Shown here: in pieces, positions 56,790 to 64,000 of the stretch
How the letters are laid out: every line of letters begins with the position of its first letter
Position numbering within the stretch: position 1 is the first letter of the stretch
Assembly (NCBI GenBank): GCA_013822735.1
Contig: PNKZ01000016.1
Coordinates: 62,001-126,000 of the forward strand
Source: Pirellula sp.
GTDB taxonomy: Bacteria; Planctomycetota; Planctomycetia; Pirellulales; PNKZ01
Direction: 5' to 3'
Length of the DNA stretch: 64,000 nt
Position numbers and translations under genes: made by a program
The notes under the pieces: generated by a model
What the model was told of the DNA's origin: nothing
Seen by the model: the letters and a program-made list of their open reading frames with translations, nothing else
Database searches by the model: none

Positions 56790-56920
56790 ATGGGTTCGGA
56801 CTGCTCGTATCGTCGGCACAAGTCGACCGGACATGCCCGCGTTACGTTTACGACCAAATCATCAAGGCGAAATGCCGAGTGACTGCGGCCCCGGCAAGCT
56901 TGCTGAATGGAAGCCGGCAC
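56790..56920 (+). pseudogene. Possible N-terminal remnant of a tyrosine integrase
   Basis: After AGGAGG the frame from ATG 56790 reads MGSDCSYRRHKSTGHARVTF and stops after 30 codons. A second frame slightly downstream contains GPGKLAEWKPA. These resemble the start of planctomycete integrases (an HKxSGxAxVT-like segment followed by LIAEW). A hairpin (ACCGGGT/ACCCGGT, 56746-56764) lies just before it. The match is by eye and weak. Confidence 0.35.
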
Positions 56921-57131
56921 TAATCGTAGACGTACACTATCCGCACGAGCGTACCGCGAGTATTAGAAGGCCGCTTAGTAAAACCGAAATGACGATCGAT
57001 CCCAGGCAGCCTGCACGATTGGAAAAGAATAGGAACATGCGACTCCTGCAGTTGGATGAGCCGTGTCTGTTGTCCGGGTCGAAGCGGGCAAGAGGCTGAG
57101 TTGCTTTCGAACGAAATGGAACACGAATCGT

Positions 57132-59390
57132 CTACTTGGACTTCGGCGGTAGATTGGAAATCCATCGTCGCAAGATCTCATACGCGTGCGGATCGACATA
57201 GTGCGTTGCTAGCGGCGGCATCTGATAAGGCCCGCGAAGGCCCACACGTGCCAGTAATTCCGAATTCAGCGGATCGCCGGGTGCGACGATTCGCGCGTGA
57301 TCGAGACGTCTTCGTTTTTGGCCGATCGGCTGGTCGATAGCGTTCATTTTTTCCAGGGGCGTCTCGAAACGGAAGTCTCGCTTCATTGGCGCGATTCCAT
57401 CGGGCAAGTGGCACATCGAGCAATTCACGTCGAGCCAAGCGCGGGCCAGCGTCGCCACGTCGCCATGGGGCTCCTTGTTGGGACCGCGTGAAGAATCCTC
57501 ACCGTCCCGATTGAAGTTGCCGTAGCCCCAATCTGGAAAGCGGTCGAGTTCATCCGGCGCCGATCTGATCGGTTTCTTAAAAATGCCGAGGTTGTTGAAA
57601 AGCGTGAGTTGGTTCTCCGACTCTCCGTCATACTTTTCAACACGGTTCAGTTGGGCGGTTTCCAGACCGAGCACAAACCCATGTTGCTTGGTGTGGCACG
57701 TCAAGCAATCGGTTCGGGAAGGAAAGTAATACGTTTGGCTTAACGGTCCGGACAGAGTCTTGATCTCCAGCGACTTGACGACTGAATCGTCGATTAGCCG
57801 GGCTTCCTTTTCATCGTCGTCGTACACATACGTGTAGCCGTTCCAGCCTTCGTTACTCAGCACAAGGAGTCGCGTTTCCAGTCGACGCGCATCTTTCATC
57901 GTGGTGCGATCTTGATGCATCCAAAACGTCTTCACCAGCACGGTGCCGACGGGAAAAGTCCAAGCCTCGTTTTCCTTAAATTCCACCTCGCCTGCTTTGG
58001 GAAGCGCCAAGTAGCGATCTTTCTCGGCATAGTCCGACCAGAACGGAATATTCAGTTCGTACGGAATGAGTCCCGGCGCGGGCTCGTTCTTCTCGACTGA
58101 CGTGAAGAGTCCCGTATCCGTCAACGTCTTCGGAAAGTCACGGCGGATCGCTGTCGCGTCAATCTCGCGCTTTTGGAGTCGGTAGATTCCGCCATCGAAG
58201 GCGCAGAGGTACATCTCGTCGTGTTGATCGCGGCCGAAGGCGGCAATTTGTAGTTCCGTCCGCGCAACTTGTCGTCGTTCTGCTACGCGACGCGAAGCGT
58301 CGAGCTTCAACGTCCATACGTTGCCGCTGAGATAATCTGCACAAAAATAAAGCCCGTCGTAATCCGGAAGCCGCGGGTTTCGGTAAACGAAGCCTCCTGT
58401 AACGGACTGTCCTTCGCCGTGGAAGTATTCCGCGAGCGGATCGATGAGGTGGTTGTCTTTTGCCGGCGAACTCGGCTGAAAATCATGCAACCCCTCCCGT
58501 ATATTCCAACCGTAGTTTCCTCCGCGTTCGATCAGGTTCACTTCTTCAAACCGGTCTTGCCCCACTTCGCCGACCCAAAGATCGCCGGTCTTGCGATCGA
58601 ATCCGAGTCGCCAAATGTTGCGATGTCCGTACGACCAGATCTCGCCGCATACGTCCTTTTGATCGACAAACGGGTTGTCTTTGGGAACGGAATAGGGAAG
58701 TCCGCCGTGCTGATGATCAACGTCGATTCGGAGGATCTTTCCTAGTAGCGAGCCGAGATTTTGCGCATTCTCGTGCGGGTCGTCACGAAGCCCGCCGTCT
58801 CCCATGCCGATATAGAGAAAGCCGTCGGGGCCGAACTGAATACTGCCGCCGTTGTGATTCTCATAAGGCTGTTTGATGACGAGCAGTCGACGCTCCGAAT
58901 TACGATCGGCCTTGTTCGGATCGTTTGATACCTGAAACTCGGCGATGACGGACGATCGCGGCTTCGTCGAATAGTAGACATAGAACTTTCCGTTCGTCTT
59001 GAACTTCGGGTGGAATGCCAACCCCAATAGACCTTCCTCATTTCCTTCACGCAGCGTCACGTCGCGAAGATCAAGAAATATCTCTGCTTGCTGCGCCGCG
59101 GGGTCGTTCTTAAAAACACGAATCGTACCCTGTTGTTCGACGACGAAGATCCGGTCGGATCCGTCGGGGGCGAAAGTGAGTTCGACGGGACGCTTGAATT
59201 CCAACTTTTCGAAAACGCGCTGCGCCTTCAGCGGCAGCGGATTGGGTGAGCCTTGCAACCGCGCGGTATCAACCGGCACAAAAGTCTTCGGCAGACCGCG
59301 CGAACCCGGTTCAAGGGCGGCCAACTCGCTCGTTAAGAGGCCAACCGTCAGAAACAACGCCGCCCGCGGAATGTTTGCGTAGTACAGCAT
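57132..59390 (-). CDS. Exported PQQ-type sugar dehydrogenase fused to a cytochrome-c-like region
   Basis: Start MLYYANIPRAAL at 59390 gives 752 residues with a signal peptide (ALFLTVGLLTSELAA). The N-terminal half is a glucose/sorbosone dehydrogenase-like propeller (VELTFAPDGSDRIFVVEQQG, LLGLAFHPKFKTNGKFYVYY, WSYGHRNIWRLGFD). The C-terminal half contains two haem-attachment motifs, CLTCH at about 560 and CSMCH at about 655. The fusion would pass electrons from sugar oxidation to a haem chain in the periplasm. The longer frame to 59546 lacks a signal peptide at its start. Confidence 0.85.
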   Translation of the reverse strand: MLYYANIPRAALFLTVGLLTSELAALEPGSRGLPKTFVPVDTARLQGSPNPLPLKAQRVFEKLEFKRPVELTFAPDGSDRIFVVEQQGTIRVFKNDPAAQQAEIFLDLRDVTLREGNEEGLLGLAFHPKFKTNGKFYVYYSTKPRSSVIAEFQVSNDPNKADRNSERRLLVIKQPYENHNGGSIQFGPDGFLYIGMGDGGLRDDPHENAQNLGSLLGKILRIDVDHQHGGLPYSVPKDNPFVDQKDVCGEIWSYGHRNIWRLGFDRKTGDLWVGEVGQDRFEEVNLIERGGNYGWNIREGLHDFQPSSPAKDNHLIDPLAEYFHGEGQSVTGGFVYRNPRLPDYDGLYFCADYLSGNVWTLKLDASRRVAERRQVARTELQIAAFGRDQHDEMYLCAFDGGIYRLQKREIDATAIRRDFPKTLTDTGLFTSVEKNEPAPGLIPYELNIPFWSDYAEKDRYLALPKAGEVEFKENEAWTFPVGTVLVKTFWMHQDRTTMKDARRLETRLLVLSNEGWNGYTYVYDDDEKEARLIDDSVVKSLEIKTLSGPLSQTYYFPSRTDCLTCHTKQHGFVLGLETAQLNRVEKYDGESENQLTLFNNLGIFKKPIRSAPDELDRFPDWGYGNFNRDGEDSSRGPNKEPHGDVATLARAWLDVNCSMCHLPDGIAPMKRDFRFETPLEKMNAIDQPIGQKRRRLDHARIVAPGDPLNSELLARVGLRGPYQMPPLATHYVDPHAYEILRRWISNLPPKSK

Positions 59391-59460
59391 GGATGGCTTT
59401 GAACGCTCTCGAGGAATGTCGGAATCACAAATGAAACGGTCGGAGCAATGAGCAAACCAC

Positions 59461-59817
59461 ATGCCTGGACGTCTGGACCTGCGCGGGACCGGGCGCGTCA
59501 TTTGCGTGCGTTTCCTTCTTTTCGACGCTTTACCGCGAGCCCTCAAGACCGCAAGCTTTTACGATGGTTTATCGTTTTGGATCACCAAGCTCGGCGCCTG
59601 TTGGCTCGTTTGCTTCCTCTGGATGTACCGGCTCGGCAAAACGCAGAACAGCCTGTTAGACGCATTACAACAACAGGGCCGGCGGATCGAGGCATTGTCC
59701 CGAGAGGAACATCAACTCATTCAAGAAGTGCATCCGCAGGTCGCGGAGATCAAACAGGAAGTGACCCAGATGGCGCACCCCGATGAGCGACCGCACGTCG
59801 ATCGTGCCGGCGGCTAG
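59461..59817 (+). CDS. Small protein with one membrane helix and a coiled coil
   Basis: The 118-residue frame has a hydrophobic segment ([23 protein letters not shown]) followed by a Glu/Gln/Arg-rich stretch likely to be coiled coil ([26 protein letters not shown]). The start is uncertain. It precedes the UvrA paralogue on the same strand by 23 bp and may be co-transcribed. I do not recognise a family. Confidence 0.5.
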   Translation: MPGRLDLRGTGRVICVRFLLFDALPRALKTASFYDGLSFWITKLGACWLVCFLWMYRLGKTQNSLLDALQQQGRRIEALSREEHQLIQEVHPQVAEIKQEVTQMAHPDERPHVDRAGG

Positions 59818-59840
59818 AGCAACTCCGCGATCCGTTCCAA

Positions 59841-62375
59841 ATGAGCAACTCCAACGACGACAATTCCATGCCGCATGACGAAGGTTTCATTACGGTTCGA
59901 GGCGCTCGAGAGCACAATCTCAAGAACATCGACGTCCGAATTCCGCGCAACGCACTGGTCGTCTTCACGGGCATATCGGGTTCGGGGAAATCATCGCTGG
60001 CATTTAGCACGCTGTACGCGGAGGCTCAACGGCGATACCTGGAGTCGGTCGCTCCCTACGCACGACGGCTGTTTCACCAGTTGGGAGTGCCTCAAGTCGA
60101 CGACATTGAAGGACTGCCTCCCGCCGTGGCGCTGCAGCAGCAGCGCGGCTCACCGACGACACGCTCGAGCGTCGGCAGCGTGACGACGCTTTCTAATCTA
60201 CTGCGGATGCTTTACTCGCGCGCAGGGACATATCCCGCAAAGCAACCGCATCTCGATGCGGAGGCGTTCTCCCCCAACACGCCGGCCGGAGCGTGCCCGC
60301 AATGCCAAGGCCTGGGGCAGATGTACGATGTCACCGAGCGCTCGATGGTGCCGGATGACACGAAGAGTATTCGAGAACGGGCCATCGCGGCTTGGCCTCC
60401 GGCCTGGCACGGTCAGAATTTGCGCGACATCGTCACGACGCTCGGGCACGACATCGACCGGCCGTGGCGCGAGCTTCCGAAGAAAACACGCGACTGGCTT
60501 CTATTTACCGACGAACAACCGGTCGTCCCGGTTTATGCGGGATGGGACCTCGCGGAAGTGCGCGCGGCGCTGAAGCGGAAAGAATCGCCCAGCTATATGG
60601 GCACCTTTACCGGTGCTCGAAAGTATGTACTAGAGACGTTTGCGAAGACGGAAAGCGCCTCGATGAAGAAGCGGGTAGCCCAATTCATGGTGGGCGCCGA
60701 TTGCACGCTTTGCGGCGGAAAGAGGTTGCGGCGCGAGTCGCTTTCGGTCACGTTCGCAGGGCTCGATATCACCGAGACGTCGCGACTTTCGCTGCGTCGC
60801 CTTGCCGAGAACTTGAGGCCGTATGCAAATGGTTCCGCCGGGGGCTGGAAACAGCTTTCTCGTGAACATCCTGAAACGGCGATCGTCACGCAGCGGATCG
60901 CCGCCGACTTAGTCGGCCGGCTGGAAGTGCTGCTTGATCTCGGACTGGGATACTTGGCGCTAGAACGGAGTACGCCGACTCTTTCGCCGGGCGAGCTCCA
61001 GCGGTTGCGCCTAGCTACGCAAGTTCGGTCGAATCTATTCGGCGTGGTCTACGTGCTTGACGAGCCGTCGGCAGGCCTGCACCCGGCTGACACCGAAGCG
61101 CTGCTCGTGGCACTCGAGCGACTCAAGAACGCAGGCAACTCCATCTTTGTGGTCGAGCATGAAATCGACGTCATTCGTCGCGCGGACTGGATTGTCGACG
61201 TCGGGCCCGGCGCCGGAGAACATGGCGGTCGGATTCTTTACAGCGGTCCGCCCGCAGGCTTGGCTAAGGTTCAGGATTCTCAAACGCGCCGTTATCTTTT
61301 TGAGCAACTATCCGCAAGGCAACGGCCGGCGAGAACGCCGCGCGGATGGCTGCACCTGAACGGAATTAGAAGAAACAATCTCCAGTGTCTCGACGTAGCA
61401 TTTCCGTTGGGCGTCATGACGACGGTTACCGGAATTTCGGGATCCGGCAAATCAAGCCTCGTCAGCCAAGTGCTCGTCGATTTGGTCGCCTTGGAATTGG
61501 GCCATGAGCTTCCTGCCGACGACGATGACGCGGGCGAGGTCGAACAGAGCGAGTCCGCAGCTTCAAGTGGACGAATTACCGCGGGTATGGAGTCGATCAA
61601 GCGGCTCGTGCGAGTCGATCAAAGACCAATTGGTCGCACGCCGCGTTCAAACCTCGCGACCTACACGGGACTGTTCGATCACGTGCGGCGCCTCTTCGCG
61701 GCTACGAAAACCGCGCGGTCACGGAAGTATGACGCCGGGCGATTCTCTTTCAACGTCGCCGCCGGTCGATGCGAGACCTGTTCCGGCGAAGGATTCGTCT
61801 TCGTTGAATTGTTGTTCTTACCGAGCGTGTACGCGCCATGTCCGACCTGCCATGGTGCGCGCTACAACGCCAAGACTCTGGAGGTGAGGTATCGCGACCG
61901 GAATATTGCCGAAGTGTTGAGCATGACGGTCGACCATGCCTGGGAGTTCTTCGCGGAAGAACCGCCGTTGCGTCATGCATTGACGGTGCTGCGCGACGTG
62001 GGCCTCGGGTATTTGCGCCTCGGTCAGCCGGCTACGGAACTCTCCGGTGGAGAGGCGCAGAGAATTAAGCTTGCCACGGAACTACAGCGACAGCAGCGAG
62101 GCCACAACCTTTACGTGCTCGACGAACCGACGACCGGCTTGCATCCTTCCGACGTCGAACGGTTGTTCGCACAGCTCGACGCCTTGGTCGATGCGGGCAA
62201 TACGGTGATCGTCGTCGAACACGATTTGCACGTTGTCGCCGGCAGCGATTGGGTGATCGATCTGGGGCCCGGTGCCGGGGAAGAAGGAGGACGCATCATT
62301 TTTGCGGGCCCGCCCATCAAACTATCAAAAGTAAAAGAAAGCCAAACGGGCAAGTACTTGAAGCGTTCTATGTAA
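59841..62375 (+). CDS. UvrA-like ABC excinuclease paralogue (UvrA2 type)
   Basis: The 844-residue protein has two ABC modules: Walker [21 protein letters not shown] near 43 and [16 protein letters not shown] near 531, with Walker [12 protein letters not shown] and [11 protein letters not shown]. The first signature reads LSPGELQR instead of LSGGE. Zinc fingers are visible as CPQC ... CTLC and CETC ... CPTC. The length, below the ~940 of UvrA1, fits the UvrA2 class, which lacks the UvrB-binding domain and is linked to drug or damage tolerance rather than core repair. It overlaps the DUF72 gene stop by eight bases. Confidence 0.9.
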   Translation: MSNSNDDNSMPHDEGFITVRGAREHNLKNIDVRIPRNALVVFTGISGSGKSSLAFSTLYAEAQRRYLESVAPYARRLFHQLGVPQVDDIEGLPPAVALQQQRGSPTTRSSVGSVTTLSNLLRMLYSRAGTYPAKQPHLDAEAFSPNTPAGACPQCQGLGQMYDVTERSMVPDDTKSIRERAIAAWPPAWHGQNLRDIVTTLGHDIDRPWRELPKKTRDWLLFTDEQPVVPVYAGWDLAEVRAALKRKESPSYMGTFTGARKYVLETFAKTESASMKKRVAQFMVGADCTLCGGKRLRRESLSVTFAGLDITETSRLSLRRLAENLRPYANGSAGGWKQLSREHPETAIVTQRIAADLVGRLEVLLDLGLGYLALERSTPTLSPGELQRLRLATQVRSNLFGVVYVLDEPSAGLHPADTEALLVALERLKNAGNSIFVVEHEIDVIRRADWIVDVGPGAGEHGGRILYSGPPAGLAKVQDSQTRRYLFEQLSARQRPARTPRGWLHLNGIRRNNLQCLDVAFPLGVMTTVTGISGSGKSSLVSQVLVDLVALELGHELPADDDDAGEVEQSESAASSGRITAGMESIKRLVRVDQRPIGRTPRSNLATYTGLFDHVRRLFAATKTARSRKYDAGRFSFNVAAGRCETCSGEGFVFVELLFLPSVYAPCPTCHGARYNAKTLEVRYRDRNIAEVLSMTVDHAWEFFAEEPPLRHALTVLRDVGLGYLRLGQPATELSGGEAQRIKLATELQRQQRGHNLYVLDEPTTGLHPSDVERLFAQLDALVDAGNTVIVVEHDLHVVAGSDWVIDLGPGAGEEGGRIIFAGPPIKLSKVKESQTGKYLKRSM

Positions 62376-63210
62376 GTTCGCTACGAGTGTAGCTCTGTAA
62401 TTCGAGCGCATTCGCTATGGCGGCATGCTCCGCCGTATTGTCGAAAATGCACCACACTGAACTTCCTTGCTCGCAAAACGCAAGCAGCCGCTCATACCAT
62501 GCCTTTAGTTGCGGAGTATCGTATTTCGAGTAGTACATTCGCGGCGATCCGTGCAGGCGGACGTAAATCAGGGATCGGTCGCCGTCGGGCGTCGCGCCGC
62601 GTGGGTCGGCGAGCGGATCGGCGACGACTCTTCCAACCTTAAGTGCTTTCAGCAGTTCGCCGGCTTCCTCGCCAAACCAACTCTTGTGACGCGGTTCGCA
62701 GACGACGGGCGTATCCACATGCCGACGCAAATTCATGAAGAACGACTCGGCAACGCGTGCCTCGAACCTTAAGCTCGGCGGCAATTGGACGAGCAAACAT
62801 CCTAGCCGCGAAGAGAGCCCGGAAACTTCTGCCAAGAAGCTCGTCAGGATGTCTGAGTCCGGCGCGAGCCGGCTTTCGTGCGTGATCGTTCGGGGAAGTT
62901 TCACCGCAAAACGGAAGCTTTCGGGAACGGTTGCCGCCCAGCGGGCATAGGTCTTTGTTTGATGCGGTCGGTAGAAAGAAGTGTTGATTTCGACGGCATT
63001 CAGACTTTGCGCGTAGCGATGCAGGTGGCTGTCGCCGACGGGAAATAGCTCCGTCGCATCACGCGGGATGCTCCAACCGGCCGTGCCGATTCTGACGCGA
63101 CAAGCGTCAGCGAACGGCCGGTCTTCAGCCATCTCGGTTGCAACTTCGAATTCGGTCGTCCCGCGAACTGTTCGTAAAGCGTCTTTTGCTTCACGAATGG
63201 AGCGTCCCAT
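62368..63210 (-). CDS. DUF72 (YecE-like) protein
   Basis: The 280-residue protein has the DUF72 barrel pattern: RIGTAGWSIPRD, NAVEINTSFYRPH, FRFAVKLPRTITHE, CLLVQLPPSLRFE and a late IYVRLHGSPRMYYSKYD. The start ATG at 63210 has a GGAG about ten bases before it; ATG 63132 is an alternative. The function is unknown. It converges on the UvrA-like gene. Confidence 0.88.
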   Translation of the reverse strand: MGRSIREAKDALRTVRGTTEFEVATEMAEDRPFADACRVRIGTAGWSIPRDATELFPVGDSHLHRYAQSLNAVEINTSFYRPHQTKTYARWAATVPESFRFAVKLPRTITHESRLAPDSDILTSFLAEVSGLSSRLGCLLVQLPPSLRFEARVAESFFMNLRRHVDTPVVCEPRHKSWFGEEAGELLKALKVGRVVADPLADPRGATPDGDRSLIYVRLHGSPRMYYSKYDTPQLKAWYERLLAFCEQGSSVWCIFDNTAEHAAIANALELQSYTRSELT

Positions 63211-63509
63211 TACTTCGGTTCTCCGAGCAGCAGCTCGCCATTAAGGTTGACGGCGACCTGCGACCGTGTGGCCTCAACAGGCAAGCTGCATGCCGGCCGT
63301 GAAGCAACTCGCAAATCAACGCCGCTGGGCGTCTCGACGCCCGCTAGGCACGTGAGTTGCATGACCCTCCTGCCACCGGACATATACGCTTTGAATGTCG
63401 CGTCAAAGGCTCACTTCAGTTGTGCGCTCGGTTGTTTGTCGGCCAGTCGGCTCGGGAAACAATCCGTGCGCCGTGTTCATAAAAGTGACCACGTACGGGA
63501 GTTTCAATC

Positions 63510-63701
63510 ATGGCCAAGAAAAAGACCCGCAAATACGGACCCAAGGCGGCGGAATCGGTGAAGAGCGCCATGCACCGGAAGAAAAAAGGAACGCTCAAAA
63601 GCGGTTCCGGAGAAAAGGTTACGAGCCGGAAGCAGGCGATTGCGATCGGTTTGAGTGAAGCCCGCAAGAAGGGCGCTAAGGTACCTCGCAAGAAAAAGTA
63701 G
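63510..63701 (+). CDS. Small basic DUF6496-like protein
   Basis: The 63-residue protein is Lys/Arg/Ser/Gly-rich with a central GTLKSGSGEKVTSRKQAIAI and a tail GLSEARKKGAKVPRKKK. This matches the DUF6496 pattern seen in many bacteria and suggests a nucleic-acid-associated small protein, though no function is proven. It lies in the gap between DUF72 and the alcohol dehydrogenase. Confidence 0.8.
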   Translation: MAKKKTRKYGPKAAESVKSAMHRKKKGTLKSGSGEKVTSRKQAIAIGLSEARKKGAKVPRKKK

Positions 63702-63773
63702 TGTTGAAAAGTTGCGGGCCGACACTTGATATCCGGTCCAATGAATTCAGCTATTCGATGAAGGAGCGCGACG

Positions 63774-64000
63774 ATGAAAGCAATCTGTTGGCACGGAACC
63801 CATGATGTACGGTGCGACACCGTACCGGACCCCAAAATTCAAGATCCGAGCGACTGTATCGTTCGTGTGACGAGCACTGCGATCTGCGGCTCCGATCTTC
63901 ATTTGTACGGCGGGCTTATGCCGACCATGGAAAAGGGTGACGTGCTGGGGCACGAATTCATGGGCGAGGTCGTCGAGGTCGGAAAGAACGTTCGCAAGTT
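63774..64000 (+). CDS. Zinc-dependent alcohol dehydrogenase (3' end outside window)
   Basis: The frame from ATG 63774 (GGAG at 63762) begins [20 protein letters not shown] and continues to the window edge. [13 protein letters not shown] holds the catalytic zinc Cys and [12 protein letters not shown] the zinc-ligand His-Glu pair. This resembles the glutathione-independent formaldehyde/alcohol dehydrogenase group of the medium-chain family. Only about 75 residues are visible. Confidence 0.88.
   Translation, partial: MKAICWHGTHDVRCDTVPDPKIQDPSDCIVRVTSTAICGSDLHLYGGLMPTMEKGDVLGHEFMGEVVEVGKNVRK

Larger units (their letters stand above)
56561..57131. other. Intergenic region with decayed mobile-element sequence
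   Basis: The region between the pseudogene and the sugar-dehydrogenase stop contains the second 17-bp tRNA copy and the possible integrase remnant. Nothing else is recognised. Confidence 0.5.

Overview
The window looks like a chromosome segment of a planctomycete (Planctomycetota, probably Pirellulales-like). The base composition is GC-rich. Its content fits that group: a giant secretin with many N-modules, a kinase-like protein with the planctomycete N-terminal domain, an Lpg1974-type porin, VCBS-repeat and PQQ-dehydrogenase/cytochrome c exported proteins, and many small exported proteins and lipoproteins of unknown function. This assignment is inference from gene content; no rRNA is present. 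There is one tRNA, no CRISPR array and no intact transposase.

Layout. 1-8 kb: the end of a type II/IV-pilus-like secretion cluster (PilN/GspL-like, GspM/PilP-like, secretin, lipoprotein), followed by a convergent BON-domain protein. 8-16 kb: an exported protein, then a minus-strand set made of a predicted pseudokinase with a secretin-like C-terminus, a zinc-ribbon membrane protein with the same kind of module, and a PIG-L deacetylase. 16-22 kb: glutamate dehydrogenase, exported and outer-membrane proteins, threonine aldolase. 22-28 kb: hisD-hisC-hisB, tatC, mannose-6-phosphate isomerase. 28-33 kb: a small lipoprotein and an Ebo-like trio (two TIM-barrel proteins flanking a UbiA-type prenyltransferase). 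33-36 kb: an ABC-2 exporter operon. 36-41 kb: ispF, cysS, ruvC-ruvA-ruvB. 41-52 kb: STAS protein, desaturase, gamma-glutamyltransferase-like protein, phosphoesterase, porin, small proteins, esterase, VCBS-repeat protein. 53-56.7 kb: tRNA-Pro(GGG) followed by what looks like a decayed 3.6-kb island bounded by a 17-bp copy of the tRNA 3' end. 57-64 kb: sugar dehydrogenase/cytochrome c, a UvrA paralogue, DUF72, a small basic protein and the start of an alcohol dehydrogenase.

The intergenic DNA carries two kinds of repeats. The first is nested, multi-arm palindromes, three of them near-identical copies that can fold like a cloverleaf. The second is degenerate 7-8-nt tandem word repeats, often arranged as long inverted repeats. 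Other points of interest are ispF, which has no ATG/GTG/TTG start ahead of its catalytic motif; a cysteinyl-tRNA synthetase with an insertion beside an altered KMSKS loop; a TatC with a large extra periplasmic loop; and a 236-bp antisense overlap between two genes. All gene calls come from reading translations and motifs by eye; no database search was run.
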